Below are positions 1 to 11,375 of a stretch of DNA of 64,000 nt, in pieces (position 1 is the stretch's first letter; every line of letters starts with the position of its first letter). Made by a program: the position numbers and the translations under genes. The notes under the pieces are model-generated. The model was not told the origin of the DNA. It saw nothing but the letters and a program-made list of their open reading frames with translations, and did no database searches. Source of the DNA: Pagrus major (Eukaryota > Chordata > Actinopteri > Spariformes > Sparidae); NCBI RefSeq assembly GCF_040436345.1, contig NC_133238.1, positions 4,169,150-4,233,149 on the forward strand, written 5' to 3'.

Positions 1-95
1 CAACCTCTCCATAAACGAATGGCACAACACAGGAGGGCCAACTCCTCAGGTCAAGACTCTGCTGTCGACTAACATCTGAAGGAGAAAGGTCATAT
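1..95 (+). mobile_element. Penelope-like element, GIY-YIG endonuclease fragment
   Basis: Frame 1 reads QPLHKRMAQHRRANSSGQDS and then meets a stop. This is nearly identical to the piece in the Penelope-like element at 50.2-52.3 kb of this window, where it follows a YIGETKQ motif typical of the C-terminal GIY-YIG endonuclease of these retroelements. The copy is cut by the window edge on the left and ends near base 95, where an unrelated repeat begins. It is a non-functional remnant. Confidence 0.75.
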
Positions 96-345
96 CAGTT
101 TTATTTATATAGCCCAAAATCACAATCACATTGCCTCAGTGGGCTTTACCATCTGTACAGTGAACCACATCCTCTGTCCTTAGACCCGCGATTCGAGTGA
201 GGAAAAATTGCCATATTGAGAAAAAAACAACCTTTAAACGGGGGAAAAATTTTGGAAGAAACCTCAGGAAGAGCCACAGAGGAGGGATCAGGACAGAAAT
301 ACATGCAATAGATGTCGCATGTACAAAAGAGAACAGATGTAAAGT
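96..345. repeat. Dispersed teleost repeat
   Basis: The block starts with TTTTATTTATATAGCCCAAA and continues through a 'CCTCAGTGGGCTTTACCATC' and 'CTCAGGAAGAGCCACAGAGG' style sequence. I recognise this pattern as a common interspersed repeat in fish genomes. I cannot assign it to a named family without a repeat library. The open frames in it on both strands are not gene-like. Confidence 0.5.
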
Positions 346-620
346 ATGTGGATCCAGGAGGACGACTGTGCAGGCCGAGGCATCGCCAAGTGTTGCCCGG
401 GCCACACAACCTCCTCTCCACCAAGGTGACCTGGAAGAGGGCAGGCCATACAAGAAAAGAAAAAACACTGTTCATACTTAAGCCTAAAGTGCATGCTTTT
501 GATTTTGTATGTTTTTCTCTCTGCATGCGCTCTGAATGTTTCCAGACTGTCTACTTGATTAGACGACTGATAAATTCCTCTATTCTGACTGTCTGATTTA
601 ATATTCTGTTTGTGCGATAG

Positions 621-3600
621 GTAGATGCGTGGGCACAGTCCAACACTGTTCCTGGTCTTTTCACTGGTTCAACAGGAGCCCAGGTCCTCAGCTCAGAGGA
701 GCTGTCCACCAGCGGACCACAAGCATGGCTGAAGAAGGTAAACCACACACTCAAATACAAGATACTCAAAAAGGTATGAGCACTTCCCTTCACTTTCTTT
801 TAGGCTAGTACCTATTCTTGAGCAGGGTGCAAGCTCTAGCAGGGAGTGGGTATAGTGAACAGAGAAAAAGAAGGCTGTGTGGAAGAGCTGTTCAGAGATG
901 TTGAACAGCAGATGCCAGGGCTCAGAGGAGAAGAGCCAAGTGCCAACTGTCATCGTAAAGCATGGCATTTAGTTTTGGAGGGGGGTTATAGACAGTGATA
1001 GAAATCTGTTTGGCACAGACTAGTTTGATCAAGCTTCTGATATTCTCTGGTGTGGTGTGATTTGTGGTTGTGGGTTTCTTGTGAGGATGGTTTCTCTATA
1101 TATTACTGGTAGTCATGGGCCCCTTCTCTGCTGCCAATGTGGCGAGAATGTGCAATCTAGGTACCAACACCAGAGGCCTGTTCCATAAAGCATGCTAAAA
1201 AAATGTGGATTAAACTTGAATGAACCTAACAATTCAGGTGAGGCTTGTGGCTGTTGCTCAGGAGGTAGAGTGGGTCGTCTACTAATATGAGGGTTGGTGG
1301 TTCAAGCTGTCAAGCATGGTGGTGGTAGTATTATGCTGTGGGGCTGTTTCGCTGCCAGTGGAACTGGTCCTCTAAGGAAAGTAAATTGAATAATGATGAA
1401 GGAGGATCATCTCTAAATTCTTCAGGAAAACCTAAAATCATCAATATTTCTGTCTTTCTACTGCATAGGCCAGTTTTATGCAAGGGCCATATTTTCAGTG
1501 GTGAATTAAATATTTACCATTCTAAGGCGGTTCCATAAAGGCAGATTGAAGTTCATGCGATTAGAATAATTTGACACAGGTTCAAATAGTCTAAATGTGT
1601 GTGTGTTTGATATTCTTTAGCTGCTCGAGAGGTCTGTTTCAAAACTCAGTGCTTCTTAATCTTGACATCATGGGAAAAGCAAAAGACATAAACCTAAAGA
1701 GTATAAAAACCTGCGAGAGTGTCATCCAGTGTTCATGTAAAAGAGAAGAAAGACATACAAATCAATTCAAAAGGCTGTTGTAGACAATGTCCCAGTGGTC
1801 TTCCATACTTTTCTCAAAGTCTTTTAGCAGGCACGCTGCCCGTTCCATATTCAGGAGATCTAAAAATTCTCCAAGCCATGACTCTTTAGTGAAACAACCC
1901 GGTTTGCAAACTTTCCAATTCATAAGAATGAGTCTTTTAATTGTAAGACAGCCCAAAGTCCAGAGCCGGTCCACTGTGACTCCTGGGGTGTTGCCTGGTC
2001 TTTTACCAAGTAGGCAGGTTATCGGACAGATAGGAAACTTGACCTTGAAAAGTGATGACATATATGATATAGCGTCTAGCCAGAGAGATTTAACTGCTGG
2101 ACAGTCCCACAGTAGATGAAGCAGTGTGCCTCGAGTGCCACAGTTGTGCCAGCATGAGTCTTGGGATTCCTTATTCATTTTGGATAATTTAGCTGGGGTG
2201 ATGTAAGCTCTGCATAAAATCTTGCACTGTATAATTCTAAATCTCACACATTTCGAAGTATACAATGCAGATCTCCAGATATCATTCCACTGGGAAGATG
2301 TTAATGATGTATTAAGGTCACGTTCCCAAGCCAGCTGAACAGGAGCATAGGCATGGGGGGCAGATCTACACAGTGAGCTATAGATGTTGGAAACCGGGCC
2401 TTTCGACAGGGTTGCCTTCCTCAGTAGTACATCCCAATCAGGGCAGAAGGCAGGAGCAGCTTCTTCTTTGCATTTCCTATGTATGACGGATGATATCTTT
2501 GCATATGTTAGAAATGATGAATCTGTGATGTGAAATAGATTTTTAATTTGTTGAAAAGAAAGAAGAGTATCACTAAAGATTTGACCAACAGTTAGTATGC
2601 CATGTTGCTGCCAGATTTTGTTATTTAAGGTGCCACCTCCGGTTGATAAAATAGAGTTACACCAGATAGGGCATGATGGGAGAGAGAGCCCCTCAATACC
2701 AAGTCTCCTATGCAGCTGCTTCACAATAGAGCAAGAGAACCTGACAATGATGTTGTCCAGCTGGGGTGGGGGATTGGGACAGTACCATAGGGATGCCAAT
2801 GATATGGCCTTATTGCATGAAAGGATAGTTTCCTCCAACCATTGCCAACTGCCTATCAGGGCATCAGACTTATAAGCCCAGGTTAGTGGGTACCGTGCAT
2901 TATATGAGAGATAGTACTGATATATATCTGGGACTCCCAACCCTCCCCTGGATCTGGGTATAGTTAGTTTCTTGAAAGAAATTCAGGGTTTTTTATTATT
3001 CCAAATGAATAACTGAGAATTTCTGATGTAATTTAGATTGAGACTTATTTTATCTAGCGTACGCCTAAATGTTTGATATCACATACCATATAATTAAACA
3101 CATATATAGTTCTATGCCTCATCATTAACTGTCGGATGATTTATTTTATTTATTACTTATTTAAGTTGTTTTTTAATAAACTTCAGTGTTTCGACTGATA
3201 GTGGTTAATAAACTCAAATTATATGGCAGCGCACCAGAGAGTTTGTGGTAATTCAATTTTACAGGAACTCCGAAGAGACACCCCAGGCTTAGCCTGATGG
3301 TTAACCTTCCCCAGACCAGGTTAGTCTCCCAGCATAAGAAGCCATAGTAACTGAGATTGAACTATGTTTAAATAGACTGAAAAAAGAGTCAGACTACCTG
3401 AAATAAGCCTGTCTTATTTGGTAATCTGGCTTTATGGAAGAGGCCCCAGCGGTATAACGTTCCAGCGTGTTTGTGCTTTACTGATCTTGTCACAAAACAG
3501 TTAAAAGGGTTGACCTTTTCTTCCCTTTTCTCCAGCAGGGCACAAGTTGTCCTTATTTCCCATTGATATCATAACTCACTTTTGCCACCTCCCACTAATA

Positions 3601-6600
3601 ATCTTTCATACTTTTTTTCTTTCTTTTCCCTTTCTTCTGCTCTGTCTTGCTTTGTCTGTTTGTGTCTTGTTTAGGACCAGTTCCTCAGGGCAGCTCCGGT
3701 ATCTGGGGGTGTCGGGGAGTTCCTGATGAGAAAGATGGGCTGGAAGACAGGAGAGGGCCTAGGGAGGAACCGTGAGGGAACTGTGGAGCCAATCATTATT
3801 GACTTCAAGGTCGACCGCAAAGGTCAGAGAAACAGAATACTGGGCCAGAAGCCTAGTGATAGGGATGTTGATAATGAGTCTTGACAACATATGCTTTACA
3901 TGGAGAGGAAGTGAAGGCGAACTGATCTGAGGTGAAGAAACAGACACATACAGTTATGTGAAATATAAATACACTTTTATGCTGTTTTTAATTTTAAGTA
4001 AAAACTATGACTATTGTGAGACAATTAATTATGATATATTCTGTTTTGTTTTTGGTCATTTAGTTGTTCTGTACATTTGTACGCACAAGGCAAATACAGA
4101 AATTCTGCTCTCAACTATGGCCATCGTTGCAATAAGCAGATATAACAAAAAAATTTAAGCCACTTTATTTTTTTCACCAGTAGCCTTCTCCAGTAGGTTT
4201 GCTCTATATGTTTAACTGAAATCGACTTTTCGCACTCCTTCATGCTGAATTACTACATGCTGTGTAATGAGGGGTCAGCCTGTTTCAAATCAAGCCACAT
4301 CGTCTCAGTAGGATTAGGATCCTGGCTTTGACTTAGCCATTCCAGAACTCTCTAGCCAGTCCTTGGGTAATTTACTGGAATGTTTTGGGTTATTGTTTTG
4401 TTGTATAGTCACATCTAGCCAGGAAACCAGACAAATCGGTGAGCTCATGTTTTATTTGATCCGGCAGATGTGTCTGGCCTTCCTTCCCTTCAAACAGATT
4501 TCCATCTGACCTGGCCAATGTCAGGCCGATCACAGTTGTTAATCTAATATGGGCTTGGTTTGATACACTGACTATATACAGCCTATAGTTAAATACAACG
4601 TTAAGTGATCCAATGGGGTTTGAGGATGAGTAGTAGGATTCCATGTATGAAGTAGGCTAGTGGTTACTTATAGCGTTATTTATTTCACCTTAGCAGTCCA
4701 CCAAAATCTGGTTTTGAACAAATTTGATGCCAGTTGCTGAATCTTCACTCAGATCTACTAGGCCTAATTTCAAAGTGTTACCATGGATGGAAGCTAACTT
4801 ACCAGTAGTTGTATTGTTGAATAGCATTTACAAACAATGCAGTAGGCTGCGGTTTAACGCTGCTGTTTGTAGTAGCTTGCTAGCTTCCTTAGACTATAAT
4901 TCAGTTGGAGCTAACAAGCTTGCATCTCATCAGTGCTTTAAACTGCATTCTCTGCTGATGGATGAACTGTCTCAGGGCTTTCACACGTTTAAGTCTATCC
5001 AGTTGCATCCAGAGGCATTTTGGTCTGCAATTGTTGATAAAACCTCTTGGAAACCATAAATTAACAGAGAGGTTCCAGACTAATTCACATGGGCAAATTG
5101 GTCTGGTGATGCCAGGCTAGATCACATCTGCTACATCTTCAATTTATGGACAGATGGTCTCACATTTGCATGAAGTGCCCTCTGATACAATAAAGAATTC
5201 ATAGTGGATTCTATGATGGCATGCTGGCCAGGAACTGCTGCAGCCAAGCAATCCCAAACCATGATATTTCCATCCCCATGCTTTACAGCTGGTATGCGGT
5301 TAAAGTGTTCAAATGCTGTCATTGGTTTGTACTAAACATGCCCCCTGTTACTGTGCCCAGATAATTAAATTTTTGATTCATTTTTCCAAAGCACATTGTT
5401 TGAGAAGTCCTGTTCTTTGTTTAAATGGACTTCATTTATAAATGGACTTGTAGCTCTTTTCTAGTCTTACTGACTACTCAAAGCATTTTACAACACAAGC
5501 CAGCATACACCCATTCACACACAAATTCATACTCTGTGGCAGAGGTATACAAGGTGCCATGTGCTCATCAGGAGCAGCAACTATTTACACACACTCACAC
5601 ACGGATGGCTATGCCTACAGGAGCAATTTGGGTTTCAGTATCCTAAACGTTAATTACTTAAAAGCATTCATCAAATATCATACATATAGCAAAGGGTCAT
5701 GAGTTGGAATCCAACCTGGGTCTCTGCTGAGGACTCAGTACATGGGGTGCACGCTCTACCAGTTTAGCTCCCCAGGTGCCCCAAGTTTCAGTTGATCAGC
5801 AATTTCTTCTCAGTTTTTCTCTCTGGTTTTGTTAATGACAGTTGTATTATATTTTTGGTTATGATCAGTTGCCACGAACATCTGGCAACTTTGACCACAA
5901 TGATTTTCCTCCATGCACATCAAAAAAATCAGAAAATCAAACTTGTGCAGCCCCTTTTGATGGTAAATGCATCTATTTTGACATCCACTGTAGTGAGGCA
6001 TCACAACATTCTTACTAAAGGCTCCCTTCCTAACAATTTGTAACAATTTGCACCAGATGTGGTGCACTTAATTCAAAATGTAGTAATTTTAAGTAGTAAT
6101 AGATGTGGGCGAGTTCTGATGTTTTGATTGTTTATCAATTTTGTGAACATGAAGGTCAAATGTTCGTATGTTTGAAACATTTTTTTTTTTTTTTTTTCAA
6201 AAGAGGTGTTCATGGGATGTCCTGTTTTTCTCACATGACTGTAGTAGCTCTTCATGGAGACTAGGAATACAGTAAATCTAGGCCTGGCTGTACTGTGTAC
6301 CATGCTTTACATACCTGTGGCCATACAGACCTGTTCCAGTGTCTCATCAGTGCTTGCCCCAATGCCTGTTGGGAAAAGGGAAAGGTGAAGCAGAAGTAAG
6401 CATTTTGGATGTTGAGAGTGGCAATGAAAATAAGTTAAAAAGCCATTAATCCTTTAAACTCGAAATACAATCATTCCATCTGTTTAGATTAAATTCTGCA
6501 ATGCATTGTAAAAAACCTTCATTATACAGGACATAATAACAGGCTATAACTTCTCTACCTCACTAGGGAATAAGAAGTCAATTAACTATCAGAACAGAGG

Positions 6601-9600
6601 TTTCTGCCATATAAAGTTTCCAAAGGTGAAATCATTTCATCTCATTGTTGTGAGGCTGCAAACACTGCTGGTTCACAGTAGTACTCTCAGTATAACACTG
6701 CTGTCATTACACAAATTCCTTCAGCCCATTCTGATACACATTCCCTACATTACTTAGATTAGGGAGATGATGTTATATTGATGATGAGAATAATGGCACT
6801 AATGCTAATAGCAGTGATGTTGATGATGATGATTTCTATGTGTTTCAGGACTAGTTGCTGAAGGAGAGAAGCCACAGAAGCAGACAGGAGGACTGGTGGT
6901 AACTAAGGATCTAATGGGTAAATCTGCTGAGTTTCACAACTCCACACTGTTAAGAAGAAATTGTGTTTGTCCTAAGAATGAAGCTTTTTGGCTGTGATTT
7001 CAGTATTTTAGTAGACCGAAAGTTAGTATCAAGGTGGCAAGAGATCAGCAGAGACTGGAAAGATACCTAATCACAAGTAACACCAAAGATGAGTGCCACT
7101 GGATTCAAAATATCACAGCCTACAAAAGCAGGAGTGCCTACATCATTTACAAGGCTGCACTGCATGATGAGCCTCATATGGAGAGGAAATCAACAATCTT
7201 GAAGAGTAGTGCATAGAGAGCAATTGACTCCCCAGTGTCAGCAAAACCAAGAAACAGATTGTTGATTTAAGAAAAACACAGCCCAGGACAGGAAGCCTCC
7301 TCAGCTGCTATCCAGAACAACCTTTGTACCCATATACTAAGCATCAGTGATATTGGTGAGGTGAGGTGCCTGCGCAAAGCACAAAGGATACTAAAATACA
7401 ACACCCACCCGAGCCACAGTCTGTTCACCCCTGTGTCAAACTGCACTAAAGCAAAGCAAGTAAATCTATCTCAGCTGTCTTACCCAGCTGTAATCATAGG
7501 TTGCCATGTTGATGGTAACTGCTGATTCCCTTAGATAGTCAATTTCATAAACATTTTAGCTGAGGCACACCTCTTGCACTGCTTCTAACTCAAAGAGAGT
7601 AATTCCTAACACTCAAATGACAATATCGTGAGAAATGGGGGATCCTACTGAGCACACTGTGAGCATTCTTTGTGTATTGTCAAGCATGACAATTGAAGGT
7701 TTAAAGTAAAATGTATGGTTCCCCCCTGAATTTTGTGGTCTCAGTTAAACGGGGGGCAGTGTGGCAGTTGGTTGGCGCTCCTGTCGCTTGGACGCTCAAA
7801 GAGCAAATAGTTTAATTCTATTTGCTTCTAACGTTGACCATCACAAAGTTTCATACATTTTGACTATGAATAAACTCTACAGCTCCTCAATACTCAAGAA
7901 CACCTTATGTTAGAGCAGCCTTTCTCAAAGGGTGGTCCGTGAGTAGATCTGGTGAAATAGCATGTTTTAAATTAAGTGTTTCACTAACTGTATATGACAC
8001 TGAGCAACTCCAGAGCCTCGTAGTGAGTAGGATAGATGTGTTTTTAATATTAAATCAGCATATTTGTATCTTCAGCAATTATTTAAATTGTTTTGCTATG
8101 ATGTCAGGCTTCAGCAATGTATGTGAAAATGTTCGCTGGTGTTACAATTTATGTCAAAAATGATCAGCCATTGACCGCTATGTGAGACTAAAATTCTCCA
8201 GTTTGGAGCCAGACATTGCTACACTGATGTCTCCATTCCTTCTATTAAGATGACAACAGAGACAATGATGAGTGAGCAGGCTAGGCTATGTTTTTTTCAA
8301 GACCATCGTCAAATTAGGCTATAATTTCTAATATAATGTTGAATTAGGGCAATTATTTTTGGGGATGTTGGGAAGTGAACACTAGGTAGTCTGTGCGTTG
8401 TTTTTATTGGTGAAGTGGTCCATGGTCTGAAAAAGTTTGAGAAACACTGTGTGAGAGTGAAAGCTGTCACTATCCCTGCTAAATATCCATGTTATCGCCA
8501 TCCGAGTTATTGATGTTGCTCTTGCTAGAACAACAGTCTAATGGTGATGGATTAGGTCTGACTATTAACCGCACCTCCATTCTCTGCTTAAGAATGAATG
8601 TTGATCATTAAACAGGAAAAAAATGTGGGGCTAGAGTGCGGCTTTAAGTCCCCTACTTTAGCTCTGAGCATTCCGTCATACATATATGGAGCCTGCTATT
8701 CATAGCTTTAAATTTCTGTTCTGTTGCGTGCAAACGAAGGGCCGTGCAAGAATCATGCCATGTGATGTTTCCAGTCAGGAAGCTTTCTATTGTTCCTCAG
8801 TAAAGGTTCACCACATAGGAAGTAGAGCCTTTTCTGTAGGGGGGGGGGGGGGGGGAGTCATGCTATGCAGGGTCGAGGTGAAGTCTGAACAAGTGAGTCT
8901 TGAGTCTTTTGCGGAAGATTGTTGACTGCTTTAAGGCCAACACAGCAGGAAGCTAGTGGAGGTCACGGAGGAGGGGGGTCACATGGGAGAATTTGGGTAG
9001 ATTGAAAACGAGGCATGCTGCAGTGTTCTGGATACGTTGCAACGGTTTAGTCGCAGAGGCTGGGAGTCCAGCCAAGAGCGAGTTGCAGTAGTCCAGGCGC
9101 GAGATGACCAGCGATTGTAACAGGGTTTTAGAGAGGAATGAAAGAAGAGATACAGGTCTGTAGTTTTGGATGTCAGCTGAGTCTAGGGTAGGTTTCTTTA
9201 GGAGTGGCTTTACTGTAGCTGTCTTGAAAGGAGCTGGAATAAGGCCTGAAGTGAAGGAGGAGTTGATCAGGGTGGTGAGGAAAGGCAAGATGTTGTGTGA
9301 GATGTTTTGGAGAAGAGAGGAGGGAATCAGGTCGAGGGAACAGGTGGTGGCACGGTTAGACGTCACTAGTGTGTGAACATCTATCGTAAATAGTGTACAT
9401 AGCAAGTCTCACAGGGTCATAATGCCCCCTCACTTATTCTGCCTTTTCTTTCTGTGTGCAGGGAAGCACCCGGTGTCTGCTCTCATTGAGTTGTGTAATA
9501 AGAGACGGATAATGCAGCCAGACTTTGTCATGGTTCACCACAGTGGTCCTGACCACCGGAAGAATTTTCTCTTCAAGGTGAGTCATTTTGATTTTGTTCA

Positions 9601-10689
9601 TTAGTCTCACTCCTTTTCATGAAGTAATTGCATGCTTAACCTTCAGGTTTGTCATTCATGGAATGAACCATTCCATACGGTGGATGGTTGTCTAACTCTG
9701 CTCTACAAGAGAACTACAATTTTTCACAGTCTATAATTACCGTTCAATTTGTAAGAAACATTAAGAAGAATAAGAAGAGCAACACCTGTTTTGTTGGAAA
9801 GGAAGAGAGCTGTATTCAGTTGTTCTGTATTTTCTGTACCAACCGTCTATCTCTCTAATGGTTAAAGCACTTGATTAGTCAAATGGTATGTTATCTAAAA
9901 TTTAAAAAATGAGGTTTGATTCCCTCCCCTATTCTGAATTCTGTTTCCATTCAGATGCAGAATTTATTTATTGTATCCCCTTATGGTTAAATTGTGACAT
10001 TCATCCACTCATACGTTTTGATTATGTCCAGGTCACAGTGAATGGTGTGGACTACCAGCCCCAGACAGCCAGTCCCAATAAGAAACATGCAAAGGCCATG
10101 GCAGCTACTGTTGCGCTACAGGCTCTGGGAGAGGTAATGTTAAAAATAGTTACACAAGCAGTTGTCAAGTTTCTCAAACAAAGAGGGAATTCAATTCTTT
10201 TTTACTTTATTTTACCTGTATTTTGTCTGTTTGGATATTCCCCATGTGGTCAGCTCCATAAGAGCAAGCAAAAAAGTAAATTTCAGCTCAGATATTATTA
10301 ATGCCATTTTCATGCACAGTTCCTATTAAATAACTTTATTGAATTTATAACAAGACTACGAGCCTTAATGCCTGGCAAGCACTGTATCAAGAAATTGTCA
10401 AGAAAGGCCAACTGTGAGATTAATAAAACTTGAGATATATTTTATGGATTGTAATACAATTTGGTTCATACAAAATTGAAATGTTGCTGATATTTTAAAT
10501 CCAAGTGTACATTTTAAAAATATGTTGTTTGATGAAGTATGTTGATTATTATAAAATATCTGATTGATTCCATACCAGTATATATTCATATTTGTATTAT
10601 TTTGTTCATAGGTTCCTGTTGATGGACCAGGACTTTATACTGGCCCTGTCTTCACTGCTGCTTCTACTGGCCCCCTGTTCTCTACATAG
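621..10689 (+). CDS. son: SON, 3' part (six coding exons with G-patch and dsRNA-binding domains)
   Basis: Partial gene running in from the left. Coding exons: 621-737, 3675-3822, 6849-6917, 9462-9577, 10032-10133 and 10612-10689 (stop TAG 10687-10689). All borders are AG/GT and the phases join. The second exon encodes a G-patch ([19 protein letters not shown]). The fourth and fifth encode the double-stranded-RNA-binding domain ([15 protein letters not shown], then [12 protein letters not shown] and [20 protein letters not shown]). SON is a nuclear-speckle protein that promotes splicing of weak introns. The large repetitive N-terminal exon lies before the window. The C-terminus after the RNA-binding domain ends in a short GPLFST tail, which differs from the basic tail I recall for the human protein. 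Introns hold L1, Tc1, SINE and LINE remnants. The gene identity is clear; the phase of the first exon is inferred from its fit to the next one. Confidence 0.93.
1243..1305 (+). repeat. tRNA-derived SINE head
   Basis: The sequence GTTGCTCAGGAGGTAGAGTG resembles a tRNA A box, and GGTGGTTCAAGC about 30 bases later resembles a B box. This is the head of the same tRNA-derived SINE family seen complete at 55305-55519. Here it is joined directly to a Tc1 transposase fragment. Confidence 0.6.
1308..1380 (+). mobile_element. Tc1/mariner transposase fragment
   Basis: The plus strand reads [20 protein letters not shown], a hallmark stretch of Tc1 (DD34E) transposases just after the first catalytic Asp region. 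Only about 23 codons survive. It lies in an SON intron. Confidence 0.75.
1762..2990 (-). mobile_element. LINE-1 ORF2 C-terminal fragment, long open frame
   Basis: The minus strand is open for about 400 codons. It starts upstream of 2940 with [20 protein letters not shown] and includes the zinc-knuckle-like segment [19 protein letters not shown], characteristic of the ORF2 C-terminus of fish L1 elements. The RT and endonuclease parts are missing, so the copy is 5'-truncated. The intact reading frame suggests a recent insertion. It is antisense to SON within the intron 738-3674. Confidence 0.85.
4230..5424 (-). mobile_element. Degenerate Tc1-like transposon
   Basis: Two minus-strand pieces belong to one Tc1 transposase. 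From 5424 down to 5110: LWKNES, then [18 protein letters not shown], then [20 protein letters not shown]. From 4370 down to 4240: [20 protein letters not shown], the region of the catalytic Asp/Glu of the DD34E triad. Unrelated sequence (about 4380-5110) separates them, probably a later insertion. There are several stops and frameshifts. It lies in the SON intron 3823-6848. Confidence 0.75.
5425..5783 (-). repeat. tRNA-derived SINE pieces (two families)
   Basis: 5425-5645 resembles the body/tail of the SINE at 55305-55519 (AAATGGACTT, ACTCAAAGCATTTTACAACA, TGCTCATCAGGAGCAGCAA). 5680-5783 read on the minus strand starts GGCACCTGGGGAGCTAAACT, continues to GGTAGAGCGTGCACC and ends with GGTTGGATTCCAACTC. 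That is an A box and B box of a second tRNA-like head commonly seen in fish genomes. Both are in an SON intron. Confidence 0.6.
5784..6848. other. SON intron sequence, no feature seen
   Basis: AT-rich intronic sequence with a T run near 6180-6198 and a GATGAT-rich stretch near 6780-6835. It ends at the acceptor AG at 6847-6848. I see no coding or RNA feature. Confidence 0.6.
7250..7450 (+). mobile_element. LINE 3' coding remnant (CR1/jockey-type)
   Basis: The frame around 7360-7435 reads [20 protein letters not shown] followed by LFTP. It matches the C-terminal end of the same LINE family seen at 17.9-18.1 kb ([18 protein letters not shown]). Stops and frame changes are present. It is in the SON intron 6918-9461. 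Confidence 0.65.
7451..8838. other. SON intron sequence, no feature seen
   Basis: Intronic, AT-rich, with no coding signal. The phrase 'GCCTTTCTCAAAGGGTGGTCCGTG' at about 7918-7941 and 'GTGGTCCATGGTCTGAAAAAGTTTGAGAAACACTG' near 8416-8450 look like hAT-type terminal inverted repeats flanking about 0.5 kb, but no transposase is visible between them. Confidence 0.45.
8839..8855 (+). repeat. Poly-G run, 17 bases
   Basis: Seventeen consecutive G residues lie within the SON intron 6918-9461. Such a run on the non-template strand can form a G-quadruplex in the nascent RNA. It is also a place where sequencing length errors are likely. Confidence 0.9.
8940..9405 (-). mobile_element. L2-like LINE fragment with internal deletion
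   Basis: The minus strand reads a LINE reverse-transcriptase N-terminal part ([20 protein letters not shown], then [13 protein letters not shown]) joined in frame to a C-terminal part ([20 protein letters not shown], then [15 protein letters not shown]). The catalytic RT core with the YADD box between them is missing. It lies in an SON intron just upstream of the exon at 9462. Confidence 0.8.
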
Positions 10690-11035
10690 ACATACACACA
10701 ATAGTGGGACTGACATTCTACATAGTTCAACTGTTTAATTATTAAATAACTGGTCCTATAATATCATTGCCAGGCAATGATATGATGGCTTATTTATATA
10801 CTAAGAAAGTTATAAATACTCTAGATACACAACAGTGATAACCATGAAGACTATTCAGGCTTCAGATGACACAGTATATTTGTATTTAAGCTTCTTGTGA
10901 CTGATTTTATAGCCACAAAATCACACTTTTTTTCAAGTCACTAGGCTCATGACAGGGTGGCAAATATTTTTTGCCAGGTTGTTAAGATTGGGAAAAAGTC
11001 TCAGTCATATTAAAAGTCAGTGGCATAGTGTTATG

Positions 11036-11075
11036 TACGTATGTATGTATGTATGTATGTATGTATGAATGAATG
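11036..11075. repeat. (GTAT)n microsatellite
   Basis: About eight GTAT units grade into GAAT units, within the putative SON 3' UTR. Confidence 0.9.
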
Positions 11076-11352
11076 ATATAGTAGCATTTTAGCCTGAGCT
11101 GACCAATACTTGGATAAACCCGACACCAGTCCTGAGTTTCTTAGCAATGGATTTATTGTTGGTCACAGCAAAGCAGGACAAAGTTAGGCTGTTAAATGAA
11201 AAGTTAATATGTAAATTAATGTGTCTTGTTGGTTTGCATTTTTTCTGTTGGTCCTGACATTACATTTGTGGCCTGGCCTCCTCCTATGAAAATGCTCATA
11301 AAAGAGGCTTTTTTATATTATGGAATCAATCTTCTAAAAATGTGTAAACCGA

Positions 11353-11358
11353 AATAAA
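11353..11358 (+). terminator. Poly(A) signal, SON
   Basis: AATAAA, 664 bases after the SON stop codon. It is the first canonical hexamer I see downstream on this strand. Confidence 0.6.
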
Positions 11359-11375
11359 GATTATATTTATGTTAT

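Larger units (their letters stand above)
1179..3447. repeat. Possible MITE ends flanking an L1 insertion
   Basis: A 'GGCCTGTTCCATAAAGC' block at about 1181-1197 faces an inverted, slightly different copy at about 3430-3447 (GGCTTTATGGAAGAGGCC). A third, weaker copy (GGTTCCATAAAGGC) sits near 1529. 'TTCCATAAAG' termini are frequent in fish MITEs. Whether the outer pair belongs to one element split by the L1 and other insertions, or to separate copies, cannot be settled by eye. Confidence 0.35.
10690..11375 (+). other. son: SON 3' untranslated region
   Basis: AT-rich sequence after the SON stop codon, with no open frame of note. It contains a GTAT microsatellite (11036-11075). A poly(A) signal AATAAA at 11353-11358 would place the transcript end about 15-25 bases later. 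The extent is inferred from that signal only. Confidence 0.6.

Noticed and set aside
136-596. Overlapping open frames on both strands of 60-126 codons near the left edge
   Set aside because: They lie in a dispersed repeat and have no recognisable domain or splice context.
9422-9604. A 60-codon single open frame as a separate small gene
   Set aside because: It contains SON exon 9462-9577 in the right frame with flanking splice sites, so it is part of SON.
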